From assembly GCA_017643395.1 (NCBI GenBank), contig JAEPNP010000001.1, forward strand, positions 1,803,806-1,867,805: a stretch of DNA of 64,000 bases, written 5' to 3'. The DNA is from Rhodothermales bacterium. Its GTDB lineage: Bacteria; Bacteroidota; Rhodothermia; Rhodothermales; UBA10348. Under the pieces are notes generated by a model, which was given only the letters and a program-made list of their open reading frames with translations, made no database searches and had not been told where the DNA came from. Within the stretch, counting starts at the first letter, position 1; each line of letters starts with the position of its first letter. The translations under genes were made by a program, and so were the position numbers. Positions 45,169 through 52,954 of this stretch are shown in pieces.

Positions 45169-45437
45169 AAACCAGCGAGATCACAAGAGAGGCACCCCTC
45201 ACGGACGAGGAAATCGATCTGCTCGTGGGCCGAGCCTTGCGGGATGCGGGAGTTCAGGCTCCTCTCGAGAGCACTCGAGGCCCGCGCTCTCTGCGGGGGC
45301 TCATCTACGTCGGAGCCTTTCTGCTCGGCATGACCGTGATGGAGGGCTTTCACCTCATGAATCCTTCCGCGGACGTGCGGAGCGGGGAGATGGTCTTCCG
45401 ATGCGGAGTCTCTCAACAGGTAGATACACCCGGTTGA
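45165..45437 (+). CDS. Small single-pass membrane protein, candidate anti-sigma factor
   Basis: A 90-residue protein with a cytoplasmic N-terminal part of about 45 residues (LTDEEIDLLVGRALRDAGVQAP), one membrane segment (about 47-63, LIYVGAFLLGMTVMEGF) and a short outer tail with one Cys. No zinc-binding anti-sigma motif is visible. Location (4-bp overlap with the sigma gene) and topology suggest an anti-sigma factor; sequence alone does not prove it. The rhomboid protease gene starts 87 bp downstream. Confidence 0.6.
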   Translation: MKTSEITREAPLTDEEIDLLVGRALRDAGVQAPLESTRGPRSLRGLIYVGAFLLGMTVMEGFHLMNPSADVRSGEMVFRCGVSQQVDTPG

Positions 45438-45524
45438 CCCTGCCCGGGCTGGTCCCGGACTCCGGCGCGAACCAGGAACAGTCGCAAGGCGCGGCGTTAG
45501 CCAGCCTTCACTTTAGGAGCGCCC

Positions 45525-46136
45525 ATGTATTTCCTGGATTCACCGGCCACCTTCATGTTGATGGTGGTGACCGTGCTGGTCAGCGGCTACGCCCTGCATT
45601 CACGCCCGGACCTCATGGAGACGCTGGCGTTTCGTCCCCGTCGGGTCCGGGACAACAATGAGTACTACAGACTTGGCACCGCCTGGTTGGTCCATGTGGG
45701 CATTGGGCATTTGGCCCTGAACCTGTTCACCCTCTACTTCTTCGGGCGAGCGCTGGAGGCCATGCTTGGCACGGCAGCGTTCCTCGTCATCTTCTTCGTC
45801 TCGGAGTTGGCAGCCAACGGGATGACCTTTTGGCTCAGGCGGGATAGTCCGTCCTACGCCTCGGTAGGTGCCTCGGGAGCTGTGAGCGGCGTGCTGTTCG
45901 CGTTTGCGCTGTACCGCCCGCTGGACCTCATCTATGTGTTTGCAGCTCTGCCGATACCCGCCTGGCTCTTTGCGATCCTGTTTGTGGTGCTATCCATTGC
46001 TGCGATGAAGCGTCCGGGTGGGCAGGGAGGCATTGCCCATGAAGCGCACCTGGGGGGTGCCCTCGGCGGCATACTGGCTGCTTTTGCCATGAACCCGTCC
46101 GTGTTCGGGATTTTCTTCGGCCGGCTCGGTTTCTGA
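45525..46136 (+). CDS. Rhomboid-family intramembrane serine protease
   Basis: A 203-residue protein with six membrane segments. Catalytic Ser117 lies in VGASGAVSG and His175 in AHEAHLGGALGG. The GHLALNLFTLYFFG segment (His62, Asn66) matches the rhomboid oxyanion region. It cleaves membrane proteins within or next to their transmembrane helix. Third gene after the sigma factor and the small membrane protein, which could be its substrate. There is no cytoplasmic extra domain. Confidence 0.92.
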   Translation: MYFLDSPATFMLMVVTVLVSGYALHSRPDLMETLAFRPRRVRDNNEYYRLGTAWLVHVGIGHLALNLFTLYFFGRALEAMLGTAAFLVIFFVSELAANGMTFWLRRDSPSYASVGASGAVSGVLFAFALYRPLDLIYVFAALPIPAWLFAILFVVLSIAAMKRPGGQGGIAHEAHLGGALGGILAAFAMNPSVFGIFFGRLGF

Positions 46137-46327
46137 CTCGCCCGGAGAAAGCCCCGTTATTGCTGGTCGTTGAATCATCGGGCTGGACGCACAGGCAGCC
46201 GCGCTTTGGAGGGGAGCCGTTATTGCAGTTGGAAATCCGCAGCGGCGCGCGTAGCTTCCGTTACCTCATGCCGCCTGGATTACGTACATCCGGTACGACA
46301 CTCAGTCGCGCACACGGAATGGGCACC

Positions 46328-46357
46328 AAAAAGCTCGGCTCCTGGGCCGGGCTTTTT
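46328..46357. terminator. Bidirectional intrinsic terminator
   Basis: AAAAAGC-T-CGGC pairs with GCCG-G-GCTTTTT, giving a stem flanked by A5 and T5 that works on either strand. It lies 191 bp after the rhomboid stop and 84 bp before the promoter at 46442. The stretch 46137-46327 holds no gene that I can support, only CCGTTATTGC repeated near 46155 and 46218. Confidence 0.75.
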
Positions 46358-46441
46358 GCGCTTGGTGGGGTGTCCGCAGTTATGCACCCTCTGTGTGGAT
46401 ATTGTGTGTACTGTTTGTGGAAGCTGCGGTGAAGATTCGGA

Positions 46442-46470
46442 TTGACCACCGTGAAGGGTCGGCCTATAAT
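46442..46470 (+). promoter_or_regulatory. Near-consensus sigma70 promoter
   Basis: TTGACC (46442-46447) and TATAAT (46465-46470) are separated by exactly 17 bp, one mismatch from the ideal. No open frame that looks like a protein follows closely, so it probably drives the structured RNA at 46477-47337. It is the clearest housekeeping-type promoter that I see in the window. Confidence 0.8.
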
Positions 46471-46476
46471 AGTCCC

Positions 46477-47337
46477 AGTGCCTGACGGCACAGTTCCTTG
46501 ACGCGACTGAGTCTCTAGGCTGCATGAGGTAGCCCGAACGGATCTACTACTACGTATGGATCCCCGGGAAGGCCGACGAAGGACAGCGCCCTCGGGCGCC
46601 ACGAACTTCGGCTCACGAGGCAGAGTGAACGACAGACTGATCCGCAGGCAACTGCGGCAGATGACTGAAACGGCACTCAGCAACGAAAGCGGTGAACACA
46701 GGGTCGGGGTCAAACCCGAACGAATCCGGCGAGAGTCGGAAGGGCTGTGCGAGCTTCGGCAGGCGGCGACATGCGGACGCGCATCCCAGGAAGCGCACCG
46801 TGGTCGTTGTGTAGCGCGCCGAGCAGAAACGTTTGCCCGTAAAACGGTGAGCGGGGAAGCCCGGAAAAGCGGACACACCCACGCCGAGCAGGCCGCAAGG
46901 TCTGCCAGGCGGAGGAGCGCGAGGGGTGTGAGCACAAGCGTGCCTGTCACGCGGGACCGCACCACCTGGAGAGGAACGGCAGCAATGCCGATCCGAAGTG
47001 AGGGTTACTCACGAAGTGTGCCCATACGACGTGAGTATGGAATTGACGCGCAAGCGCAGTTCCAACATGCCCGCCAGACCGACGCTGCAAAGCGCCGGTC
47101 ATTGGCCGGAGCCGCGAGGCTTCGGTCGCCGAGAGGCACCGCAAGGGGCCGATCGGACGGTCCGACCGCGAGGTCGGGTCGAAATCGAGACTTTCCCCTC
47201 CCAGGCCGGGGTCTGGCGTCGCTTGCGACGATGGATTTCGGGGGAGGAGTCGCGTTGGGGGAGTGCCAAGGCACGAAAATCTGGAGGAGGTAATCTTCTT
47301 CCCTTGAAAGGCCACCGGTTCGCCGGGGGCCTTTTCT
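46477..47337 (+). ncRNA. Large structured non-coding RNA, unclassified (about 860 nt)
   Basis: Bounded by the promoter at 46442 and the terminator at 47307. Many perfect hairpins with stable loops lie in the plus strand: CGGCA-GCAA-TGCCG (46977), GTGAG-GGTTA-CTCAC (46998), CCATAC/GTATGG (47022-47040), GGAGCC-GCGA-GGCTTC (47108), GCC-GAGA-GGC (47128), CCGACC-GCGA-GGTCGG (47162), CGTCG-CTTG-CGACG (47217), GTGC-CAAG-GCAC (47263), CCGT-AAA-ACGG (46837) and TCGGG/CCCGA (46704-46719). The longest frames are Arg-rich, use A-ending codons unlike the neighbours, and resemble no protein. Conserved RNase P, tmRNA and group II domain V sequences were looked for by eye and not found. Exact ends are estimates. 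Confidence 0.6.
47307..47336 (+). terminator. Intrinsic terminator with UUCG loop
   Basis: AAAGGCC-A-CCGG and CCGG-G-GGCCTTTT pair around a TTCG tetraloop and end in a T-run. It closes the structured RNA 25 bp before the glycosyltransferase ATG. Confidence 0.85.
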
Positions 47338-47360
47338 GGTTTGAGGGTTATTCTGGGAGC

Positions 47361-48005
47361 ATGGACAAGGGCACCCTGACGGCAATCATCCACTTCCAGA
47401 CGCCAGACCTTCTGGAAGAGGCGGTACGATCATTCAGGAAGTGCTGTCCGCACGATCCGCTTCTCATTCTCGACAACGGGTCCGCCGACGGCTCGCGAAG
47501 CGTGGTTCGGTGCCTTGCCGAGGAATTGCCGGGAGTCGGAGCCCGCTATCTGGATGAGAACATCTATCACGGCCCCGCGATGGACCTTGTGCTCCAGGAG
47601 GCGATCCACGATACCGTGTTCTTCCTGGACAGCGACACCGTTACCCTCAAGGGCGGATTCATCGCGCCCATGCGCAGCGAGGCCCTCCGGCCCGAGACGC
47701 TGGCCGCGGGCGAAGTGGTCACGGTCGACGGCCGGGGCTTTGCGAGCAGGACCGGGATCCCGGTGCCCGTGTCTGCCTACATGATGATCAATCGCACGGC
47801 GTACCTGGAGCTTCCTCCGTTTGTGCACCACGGCCTTCCGGTGCTGCAAACCTGCAAGGAGGCCCAGCAGCAGGGGCTACGGATCCGGTCATGGCCGGTC
47901 GCCGAGCACGTCAATCACCTCGGCCGGGGCACGGCAGAGCGATTCGGATACGGACTCGGCCTGCGAAGTCGTTTGAGTTTCCTGCTCCACAAGCTCGGGT
48001 TGTGA
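47361..48005 (+). CDS. Glycosyltransferase family 2-like protein
   Basis: A 214-residue protein from the ATG at 47361; upstream in-frame codons belong to the RNA and terminator. It begins with a GT-A-type fold: LTAIIHFQTPDLLEEAVRSF, LLILDNGSADGS (nucleotide-binding) and a DxD motif in VFFLDSDTV. It is short for the family, with only a brief acceptor region (AEHVNHLGRGTAERFGYG). It probably transfers a sugar to an envelope glycan. The substrate is unknown. It converges with the HAD gene. Confidence 0.75.
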   Translation: MDKGTLTAIIHFQTPDLLEEAVRSFRKCCPHDPLLILDNGSADGSRSVVRCLAEELPGVGARYLDENIYHGPAMDLVLQEAIHDTVFFLDSDTVTLKGGFIAPMRSEALRPETLAAGEVVTVDGRGFASRTGIPVPVSAYMMINRTAYLELPPFVHHGLPVLQTCKEAQQQGLRIRSWPVAEHVNHLGRGTAERFGYGLGLRSRLSFLLHKLGL

Positions 48006-48021
48006 GCGGTGGCCCGTCTGC

Positions 48022-48735
48022 TCAGACGCCAAACAGGGCGTGCACGGCCGTCCAATCGCACAAGCGTGGCACGTCCGGTCCCTGCGCATCTGCCGCTGTG
48101 AACCAGACCACCTGCCACCCGGCATTCAGGCCCCCCTCGACATCGGACGAAATGGAGTCGCCTACATAGAGTATGGCGCCTGGGTCCGTGCCGGCCTTCT
48201 GCGACGCGATACGGAAGAGCTTCGGGTGGGGCTTGAGCACACCCTCCTCTTCGGAGATCACGACGGACTCGAACTGTGCGGTCAAGTCGGGGAATCGGGC
48301 GAGCTTGGCTCGCTGGGCTTCTGCAAAGCCGTTCGTAAGCACACCCACCGGCCATTTTCCGGCAATGAGCGACACGGCCTCAGAGGCTCCGTCCAGGAGG
48401 ACCCAGTGGTCGGCATACGCCTCGAGGTACCGATCGGCGGCCAACACGGGGTCTTCTTCCAGCCCCAGGTTCTCAAAAAGCAACGCAAAGCGTCCGGATC
48501 GTGTGCCTTCCTTGTCGCGGGTTCCGGCCGCGTATTCCTGCCATACCACGCGGTTCACGGCGGCATAGCTCGACCTCACGTGTGCCAACGAGAAGGCGCC
48601 GAGCGCACGCAGGTCGTCCCGAAGGTCGGCCAGGGCCGCATCCTGGGCTGCACGATGATCCAGCAGTGTGTCGTCCAGATCGAAGTAGACGAAGCGAACC
48701 GCATCAAGGTCAAGGACAGGTTCCGGCCCGCTCAT
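48022..48735 (-). CDS. HAD-family hydrolase (YjjG-like)
   Basis: A 237-residue HAD phosphatase: motif I FDLDDTLLDH (nucleophile Asp), a helical cap (about 30-110), motif II GVLTNG, Lys of motif III in GVLKPHPKLF, motif IV YVGDSISSDVEG. Closest in pattern to YjjG-type nucleotidases, but the substrate is open. Its start overlaps the stop of the GNAT-like gene by 4 bp, placing it in the spt operon, where a lipid-phosphate or precursor phosphatase role is possible but unproven. Confidence 0.85.
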   Translation of the reverse strand: MSGPEPVLDLDAVRFVYFDLDDTLLDHRAAQDAALADLRDDLRALGAFSLAHVRSSYAAVNRVVWQEYAAGTRDKEGTRSGRFALLFENLGLEEDPVLAADRYLEAYADHWVLLDGASEAVSLIAGKWPVGVLTNGFAEAQRAKLARFPDLTAQFESVVISEEEGVLKPHPKLFRIASQKAGTDPGAILYVGDSISSDVEGGLNAGWQVVWFTAADAQGPDVPRLCDWTAVHALFGV

Positions 48736-49883
48736 CCGGTGGCTATGGGGCGCTTCATGATCGCGTACTCCTTGTGCGCGGTGCCCCCGAGGGACTCGAG
48801 CGCGTTCCGCATGGGCATGTTGTTGTCCAGGATCCAGCTCATCTCACAGGCTGGAAAACCCAGCGGAGGCACCTTGTCCACGGTCTCCAGAATAAGCAGC
48901 GCATCGAAGCCGCGACCCTGGTATTCCTTCCGCACGCCCATCAGGGGAAGCCGGACCTCCTGAATGCCGCCGAAGAACACCCGTGGCAACAGTTTGAGAA
49001 TGCCCGTCGGAAACAGTCTGCCGTCCTTCAGCGGCTTCAGCGCCTGGTTCATGTTCGGGATGGCGATGGAAAACGCGACCGGGCGGCCGTCCATCTCCAG
49101 GATGTAGGCCATGCGCGGGTCGACCACCTGCTTCATCTCGGAGGCAAGGTGATCGAACTCACCTTCGGTCATCGGTACGTGACCCCAGTTGTCGGACCAG
49201 CCTTCGTTGTAGATGTCCCGGATGACGGCAGCCTCTTCCCGAAACCGCTTCATGTCGAGCGTGCGCAGCTTCAGGCCCGGGTTACGCCGTTTCACAAGTT
49301 CGACTCCACGACGAAGCTTCTCGACCCGAGCGTATTTCCGATGGATGTAGTACGCCCACAGCGTCATCGCCCTCTCAAAGCCGGCCTGCTCCAGGCGTGA
49401 AGGGTAGTAGGGCGGGTTATGCGTCATCAGGACGAAGGGGGAAGACTCGAATCCGTCCATCAGAAGGCCTGCCGTATCGTTGAGTGACGGGTTCACGGGG
49501 CCCAGGACGGTGGTCAGATCACGTGCGGTGAGCCAGATATCGACGGCAGCCAGCAGCGCGTCGAAAACGTCTTGACGATCTACCGATTCAAAGAAACCGA
49601 AGAAGCCCGCACCGTCCCGATACTTCTTCAGATACATGCCGTTCACAATTCCGGCGATGCGTCCGACGACGCGGCCGTCTGCATCCCGCGCGAGAAAAGG
49701 CTGGATGTCACCATGCTCAAAGAACGCGTTCTTCCGCGGATTGAGCAGTTTGCGCACGTCCATGCGCAGCGGGGCCACCCAGTAGGGATCGTCCCGGTAC
49801 AGCTGGTACGGGAAATCGATGAATGCCTTGAGGTCGCGGCGACCGGATACGGCTGTGACCGTGACGCGGCTCATGGGGTGCAC
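48732..49883 (-). CDS. GNAT-fold acyltransferase-like protein, candidate ceramide synthase
   Basis: A 383-residue protein; a second ATG three codons in (49874) is equally possible. The N-terminal half reads DFPYQLYRDDPYWVAPLRMD, LNPRKNAFFEHG, FLARDADGRVVGRIAGIVN and GAGFFGFFES. This pattern belongs to a large GNAT-like family with a double acyltransferase fold. The C-terminal half repeats the fold (VAFSIAIPNMNQAL, KEYQGRGFDALLI). It lies 67 bp downstream of serine palmitoyltransferase. In Caulobacter an acyltransferase-like protein near spt is the ceramide synthase that acylates the sphingoid base; the same job is inferred here from context. Confidence 0.7.
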   Translation of the reverse strand: MHPMSRVTVTAVSGRRDLKAFIDFPYQLYRDDPYWVAPLRMDVRKLLNPRKNAFFEHGDIQPFLARDADGRVVGRIAGIVNGMYLKKYRDGAGFFGFFESVDRQDVFDALLAAVDIWLTARDLTTVLGPVNPSLNDTAGLLMDGFESSPFVLMTHNPPYYPSRLEQAGFERAMTLWAYYIHRKYARVEKLRRGVELVKRRNPGLKLRTLDMKRFREEAAVIRDIYNEGWSDNWGHVPMTEGEFDHLASEMKQVVDPRMAYILEMDGRPVAFSIAIPNMNQALKPLKDGRLFPTGILKLLPRVFFGGIQEVRLPLMGVRKEYQGRGFDALLILETVDKVPPLGFPACEMSWILDNNMPMRNALESLGGTAHKEYAIMKRPIATG

Positions 49884-49950
49884 AGTCGTCTGGCCCGGCG
49901 TGCGAAGATCACTCTGGAAGCGGCGTGATGCGGACCCGACACGGCCGCGT

Positions 49951-51225
49951 TCAGTGCGCGGTGCCGTTGGTACGGATCACTCCGTGCTTCTTGCCGACCC
50001 GCTTGAACGTGTCCAGGATGAAGTCCAGATCCTCATTGGAATGCGTGGCCATGTAGGAGGTACGCATGAGGCTCTGGCCCTGTGGCACAGCCGGCGGAAC
50101 CACGGCATTCACGAATACACCCTCTTCCAGCAGGTCCTTCCAGAACCGGAAACAGGTGTGCAGGTCTCCTACCACGACCGGAATAATCGGAGACTGGCTT
50201 GACCAGACGTTGAAGCCCAGCGAGCGGAAGCCCTCTCGCATGTAGTCCGAGATTTCCCACAGTCGTTCGACACGCTCCGGCTCCTCTTCCAGGATGTCGA
50301 GGCACTTCAGCGCCGTGGCCACATTGGCAGGCGGCATGGAAGCGCTGAAAATGTGGGTCGAACTGGTGTGGCGGATGTATTCGATGATGTCGTGATCGCC
50401 TACGCAGAATCCGCCGAGTGAAGCAAAGCTCTTGGAAAAGGTGCCCGTAGTCAGGTGGGTATGCTCCCCGAGGCCGAAGTGTGCCGCGGAGCCCTTGCCA
50501 CCAGGCCCGACCACACCGACGGCATGCGCATCATCCAGCATGAGTGCGGCTCCGAACTCCTGGGAAAGCTCCACAAGCTCGGGCACCTTCGCGAGCACGC
50601 CGCTCATCGAAAACACCCCATCCGTGACGATGAGGAGCCCTGCCGAAGGCCGCTCCGTGCGCGCCCGCTCCAGCAGACGGCGCAGGTGGGCCATGTCGTT
50701 GTGCCGAAATCGCCACGTGTCGGCCAGGCTGACCTGCGTTCCAGCGACTATACAGGCGTGGTTGTCCTTGTCGCTGAAGATGATGTCCCCTTTGCCGGCA
50801 AGCGACTGGAGCACGCCCTGGTTGGTCATGTAGCCGGTGCTGAACAGCACGCAGGCTTCCTTGCCCATAAAACGAGCGAGTCGGGCCTCCAGTTCGATAT
50901 GCAGATCGAGCGTGCCGTTCAGAAAGCGGCTTCCGGTACACCCGGTACCGTAGTTCTCGATGGCCCAGGCCGCGGCTTCCTTCACACGCGGGTCGGACAT
51001 CAGACCGAGATAGTTGTTCGATCCGGCCATGACGATTTCGCGGCCGTGAATGATGGCCCTCGCCCCGTCGTTCTTCTCAATGGCGCGGAAATACGGATAC
51101 AGGTCCGCGTTCTTTACCTGGGCATACAGGCCGTTTGGGGCAAAGAAGCGGTGTGTCTTGTCGAACAGCGACGGTTCGGCAGACAGCGTTTCGGGCTGCT
51201 CAGTTCGCTCTGTGCCCTGTGCCAT
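49951..51225 (-). CDS. spt: Serine palmitoyltransferase, sphingolipid synthesis
   Basis: A 424-residue alpha-oxoamine synthase. It has a long N-terminus (FFAPNGLYAQVKNADLYPYFRAIE), NNYLGLMSDPRV, the PLP-stacking His156 in DKDNHAC, LDDAHAVGVVG, and Schiff-base Lys265 in TGTFSKSFASLGG. The N-terminal extension and GTGCTGSRFLNGT favour serine palmitoyltransferase over 2-amino-3-ketobutyrate CoA ligase, 8-amino-7-oxononanoate synthase or ALA synthase. It condenses serine and palmitoyl-CoA. First gene of an spt / GNAT-like / HAD operon, with a leader hairpin upstream. Confidence 0.9.
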   Translation of the reverse strand: MAQGTERTEQPETLSAEPSLFDKTHRFFAPNGLYAQVKNADLYPYFRAIEKNDGARAIIHGREIVMAGSNNYLGLMSDPRVKEAAAWAIENYGTGCTGSRFLNGTLDLHIELEARLARFMGKEACVLFSTGYMTNQGVLQSLAGKGDIIFSDKDNHACIVAGTQVSLADTWRFRHNDMAHLRRLLERARTERPSAGLLIVTDGVFSMSGVLAKVPELVELSQEFGAALMLDDAHAVGVVGPGGKGSAAHFGLGEHTHLTTGTFSKSFASLGGFCVGDHDIIEYIRHTSSTHIFSASMPPANVATALKCLDILEEEPERVERLWEISDYMREGFRSLGFNVWSSQSPIIPVVVGDLHTCFRFWKDLLEEGVFVNAVVPPAVPQGQSLMRTSYMATHSNEDLDFILDTFKRVGKKHGVIRTNGTAH

Positions 51226-51263
51226 GTGATAGAGGAGGGAAGCCGGCCGAAGGCCGCGTTACG

Positions 51264-51299
51264 GTTGACCAAGCCTTGAGTGCTCCAAGACAGGTCAAC
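51264..51299. promoter_or_regulatory. Inverted repeat in the spt leader
   Basis: GTTGACC (51264-51270) and GGTCAAC (51293-51299) are perfect 7-bp arms 22 bp apart, with CTTG/CAAG nested inside. They lie 38 nt before the spt start on the minus strand. It could be an operator or a leader stem-loop. Confidence 0.4.
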
Positions 51300-51440
51300 G
51301 TTTCAGAATCGACTGGAAGCTGTCCGGTTCTTCGAAGATCACGTGTGGGCGTACGTCTCCCTCGAGAAAACAGGACGGCGATATCGTCCATTAGCCGCGG
51401 TCAAACCGGCAGAAGTAACACGGCCGGCAAAAAAATTCTC

Positions 51441-52019
51441 CTACCAGCGCAGGGTCGCCTGGAATCCGGTCCGAAACTGCCCGGAAGCGTGCAATTCGTG
51501 AACAGGCTGCACCCTCAGCGTGAGGTTCTCACCGACGTCGAAGGAGCTCAAATGCGCACTTACGTACGCGTCCAGCACGCCCAGCGCCCACATGGCACCG
51601 ATGCCCAGGATGGACAGGTCCCTGTTTCGGCGCAGGTTGTCGCGCTGATTCTCCAGCGGTGCTGAGCTGAGCTCCCTGCCGAAGCGGGCCGTTATCTCAT
51701 CATACTGCGCCTCAAATGCAGCAGCAGGATTGATATCGTCTTCCCCGATCAGCTCTTGCCAGGCCTTGTACTGAAAGGCGCGCTTGTAGAGCACGTACTC
51801 GGAGTGGTTGTTCGCGACGTTGTAGGCGAACACCGCGATGCCTGCGTAGAGCACGGGCAATTTCACATAGTCGCGATTGTACACCTGGCCGAGCCCGGGG
51901 AACGCCAGCCCGCGCAGCAATGCGGACTGAGGGGACCGCGCTTCCGTCGATTGTGCGGTGACGGAGGCCGCGGGCACCAGAACGGTTGCAAGGACCAGAA
52001 CCGTCAGCGCGTGCTTCAC
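51441..52019 (-). CDS. DUF5683 membrane protein
   Basis: A 192-residue protein with a signal peptide (1-22, ending VTAQ), then ALLRGLAFPGLGQVYNRDYVKLPVLYAGIAVFAYNV, the DUF5683 signature, and a further membrane segment (LSILGIGAMWALGVLDAYVSAHL). DUF5683 proteins are common in Bacteroidota beside parAB and of unknown role. Its start is 1 bp from the parB stop, so it is co-transcribed with parA-parB. Confidence 0.82.
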   Translation of the reverse strand: MKHALTVLVLATVLVPAASVTAQSTEARSPQSALLRGLAFPGLGQVYNRDYVKLPVLYAGIAVFAYNVANNHSEYVLYKRAFQYKAWQELIGEDDINPAAAFEAQYDEITARFGRELSSAPLENQRDNLRRNRDLSILGIGAMWALGVLDAYVSAHLSSFDVGENLTLRVQPVHELHASGQFRTGFQATLRW

Positions 52020-52020
52020 G

Positions 52021-52953
52021 TCAACGGCCCATCAGCTCGATCAGACGTTCCAGATCGTCCGCCGAGTAGTATTCGACCTCAATTTTTCCCCCTTCCCCGG
52101 AGACGCTGGGGCGAATGGCCACCTTGGTGCCCAGGCCACCCCGAAGCCGGTCGGTCAGCCGGCGCAGCTCCAGGTCGTCGCGGGACGGTGGCTCGGCAAC
52201 TGCAGGCTCGGGTTCATCGTCGCCGGCGTTGAGCCACTGCTTGACCATTTTTTCGGTTGCCCGCACAGAGAGCTCCTGATCCACGATGCGTGCTGCCAGC
52301 GTGGCCTGCACATCGGGGTCCTCAAGGGGAATCAGTGCCCGCGCATGTCCGGTGGAGAGTCTGCCGTCCCGCAGCATGGCCTGAACGGCCGGAGGCAGCT
52401 TCAGAAGCCGTAGCAGGTTGGTGACGGTCGCGCGGCCCTTGCCCACCTTCGTGGCCACCTCTTCCTGTGTCAGTGTGCATTCCTCAACCAGGCGCAGATA
52501 ACCGAGCGCCACCTCAATGGGGTTCAGCTGCTCACGCTGCACGTTTTCCACGATGGCCATCTCCAGCATGGCCTCTGTGTCTGCTTCGCGAACGAATGCC
52601 GGAATGTGCTCGAGACCGGCCATGCGAGCCGCACGCAGGCGGCGCTCACCCGAGATCAGCTCAAAATCGCCTGAATCCGTGGCCCTGACTGTGACGGGCT
52701 GGATGATGCCGAGCTGCTCAATGGAGGCGGCCAGCTCTTCCAGGGCCGCCTGGTCGAACTCGGTCCGCGGCTGGTAGGGATTGGCCTTGATCCGCCCGAT
52801 CGCCACATCGCTGATCGCACCGGCCCGCTGGCGATCCCTGAAGTCATACAGGGGCGTGTGACTTACCGCGGCCGCGGTTTCTGCGGCCTGTTCTTCCCGG
52901 TCTGGAAGGAGGGCGCCCAGACCGCGCCCCAGAGCTGCTTTGCCTTTTGCCAT
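52021..52953 (-). CDS. parB: Chromosome-partitioning protein ParB
   Basis: A 310-residue ParB starting at MAKGKAALGRGLGALLPD (52953); the longer frame overlaps parA and is rejected. Order: N-terminal ParA-contact peptide; CTP-binding ParB/Srx domain (IKANPYQPRTEF, ELISGERRLRAARMAGLEHIPAFVREA, ENVQREQLNPIEVA); HTH for parS (LTQEEVATKVGKGRATVTNLLRLLKLP, STGHARALIPL); C-terminal dimer domain. No parS-like palindrome was found by eye in this window. It starts 1 bp after parA ends. Confidence 0.95.
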   Translation of the reverse strand: MAKGKAALGRGLGALLPDREEQAAETAAAVSHTPLYDFRDRQRAGAISDVAIGRIKANPYQPRTEFDQAALEELAASIEQLGIIQPVTVRATDSGDFELISGERRLRAARMAGLEHIPAFVREADTEAMLEMAIVENVQREQLNPIEVALGYLRLVEECTLTQEEVATKVGKGRATVTNLLRLLKLPPAVQAMLRDGRLSTGHARALIPLEDPDVQATLAARIVDQELSVRATEKMVKQWLNAGDDEPEPAVAEPPSRDDLELRRLTDRLRGGLGTKVAIRPSVSGEGGKIEVEYYSADDLERLIELMGR

Positions 52954-52954
52954 G

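Noticed and set aside
46380-46441. DnaA boxes or a replication origin near 46.4 kb
   Set aside because: TGTGGATAT and TTATGCACC resemble DnaA boxes but have one to two mismatches and are only two. There is no AT-rich unwinding region, and no dnaA or dnaN gene is near.
46556-47293. A 245-residue open frame inside the structured RNA
   Set aside because: The translation is Arg/Gly-rich and low in hydrophobic residues, uses A-ending codons unlike neighbouring genes, and resembles no family. The hairpins and flanking promoter/terminator fit an RNA better.
46477-47337. RNase P RNA, tmRNA or a group II intron
   Set aside because: The conserved GAGGAAAGTCC and ACAGAA blocks of RNase P, the tRNA-like ends of tmRNA and the domain V hairpin of group II introns were not found by eye. 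A covariance search is needed to be certain.
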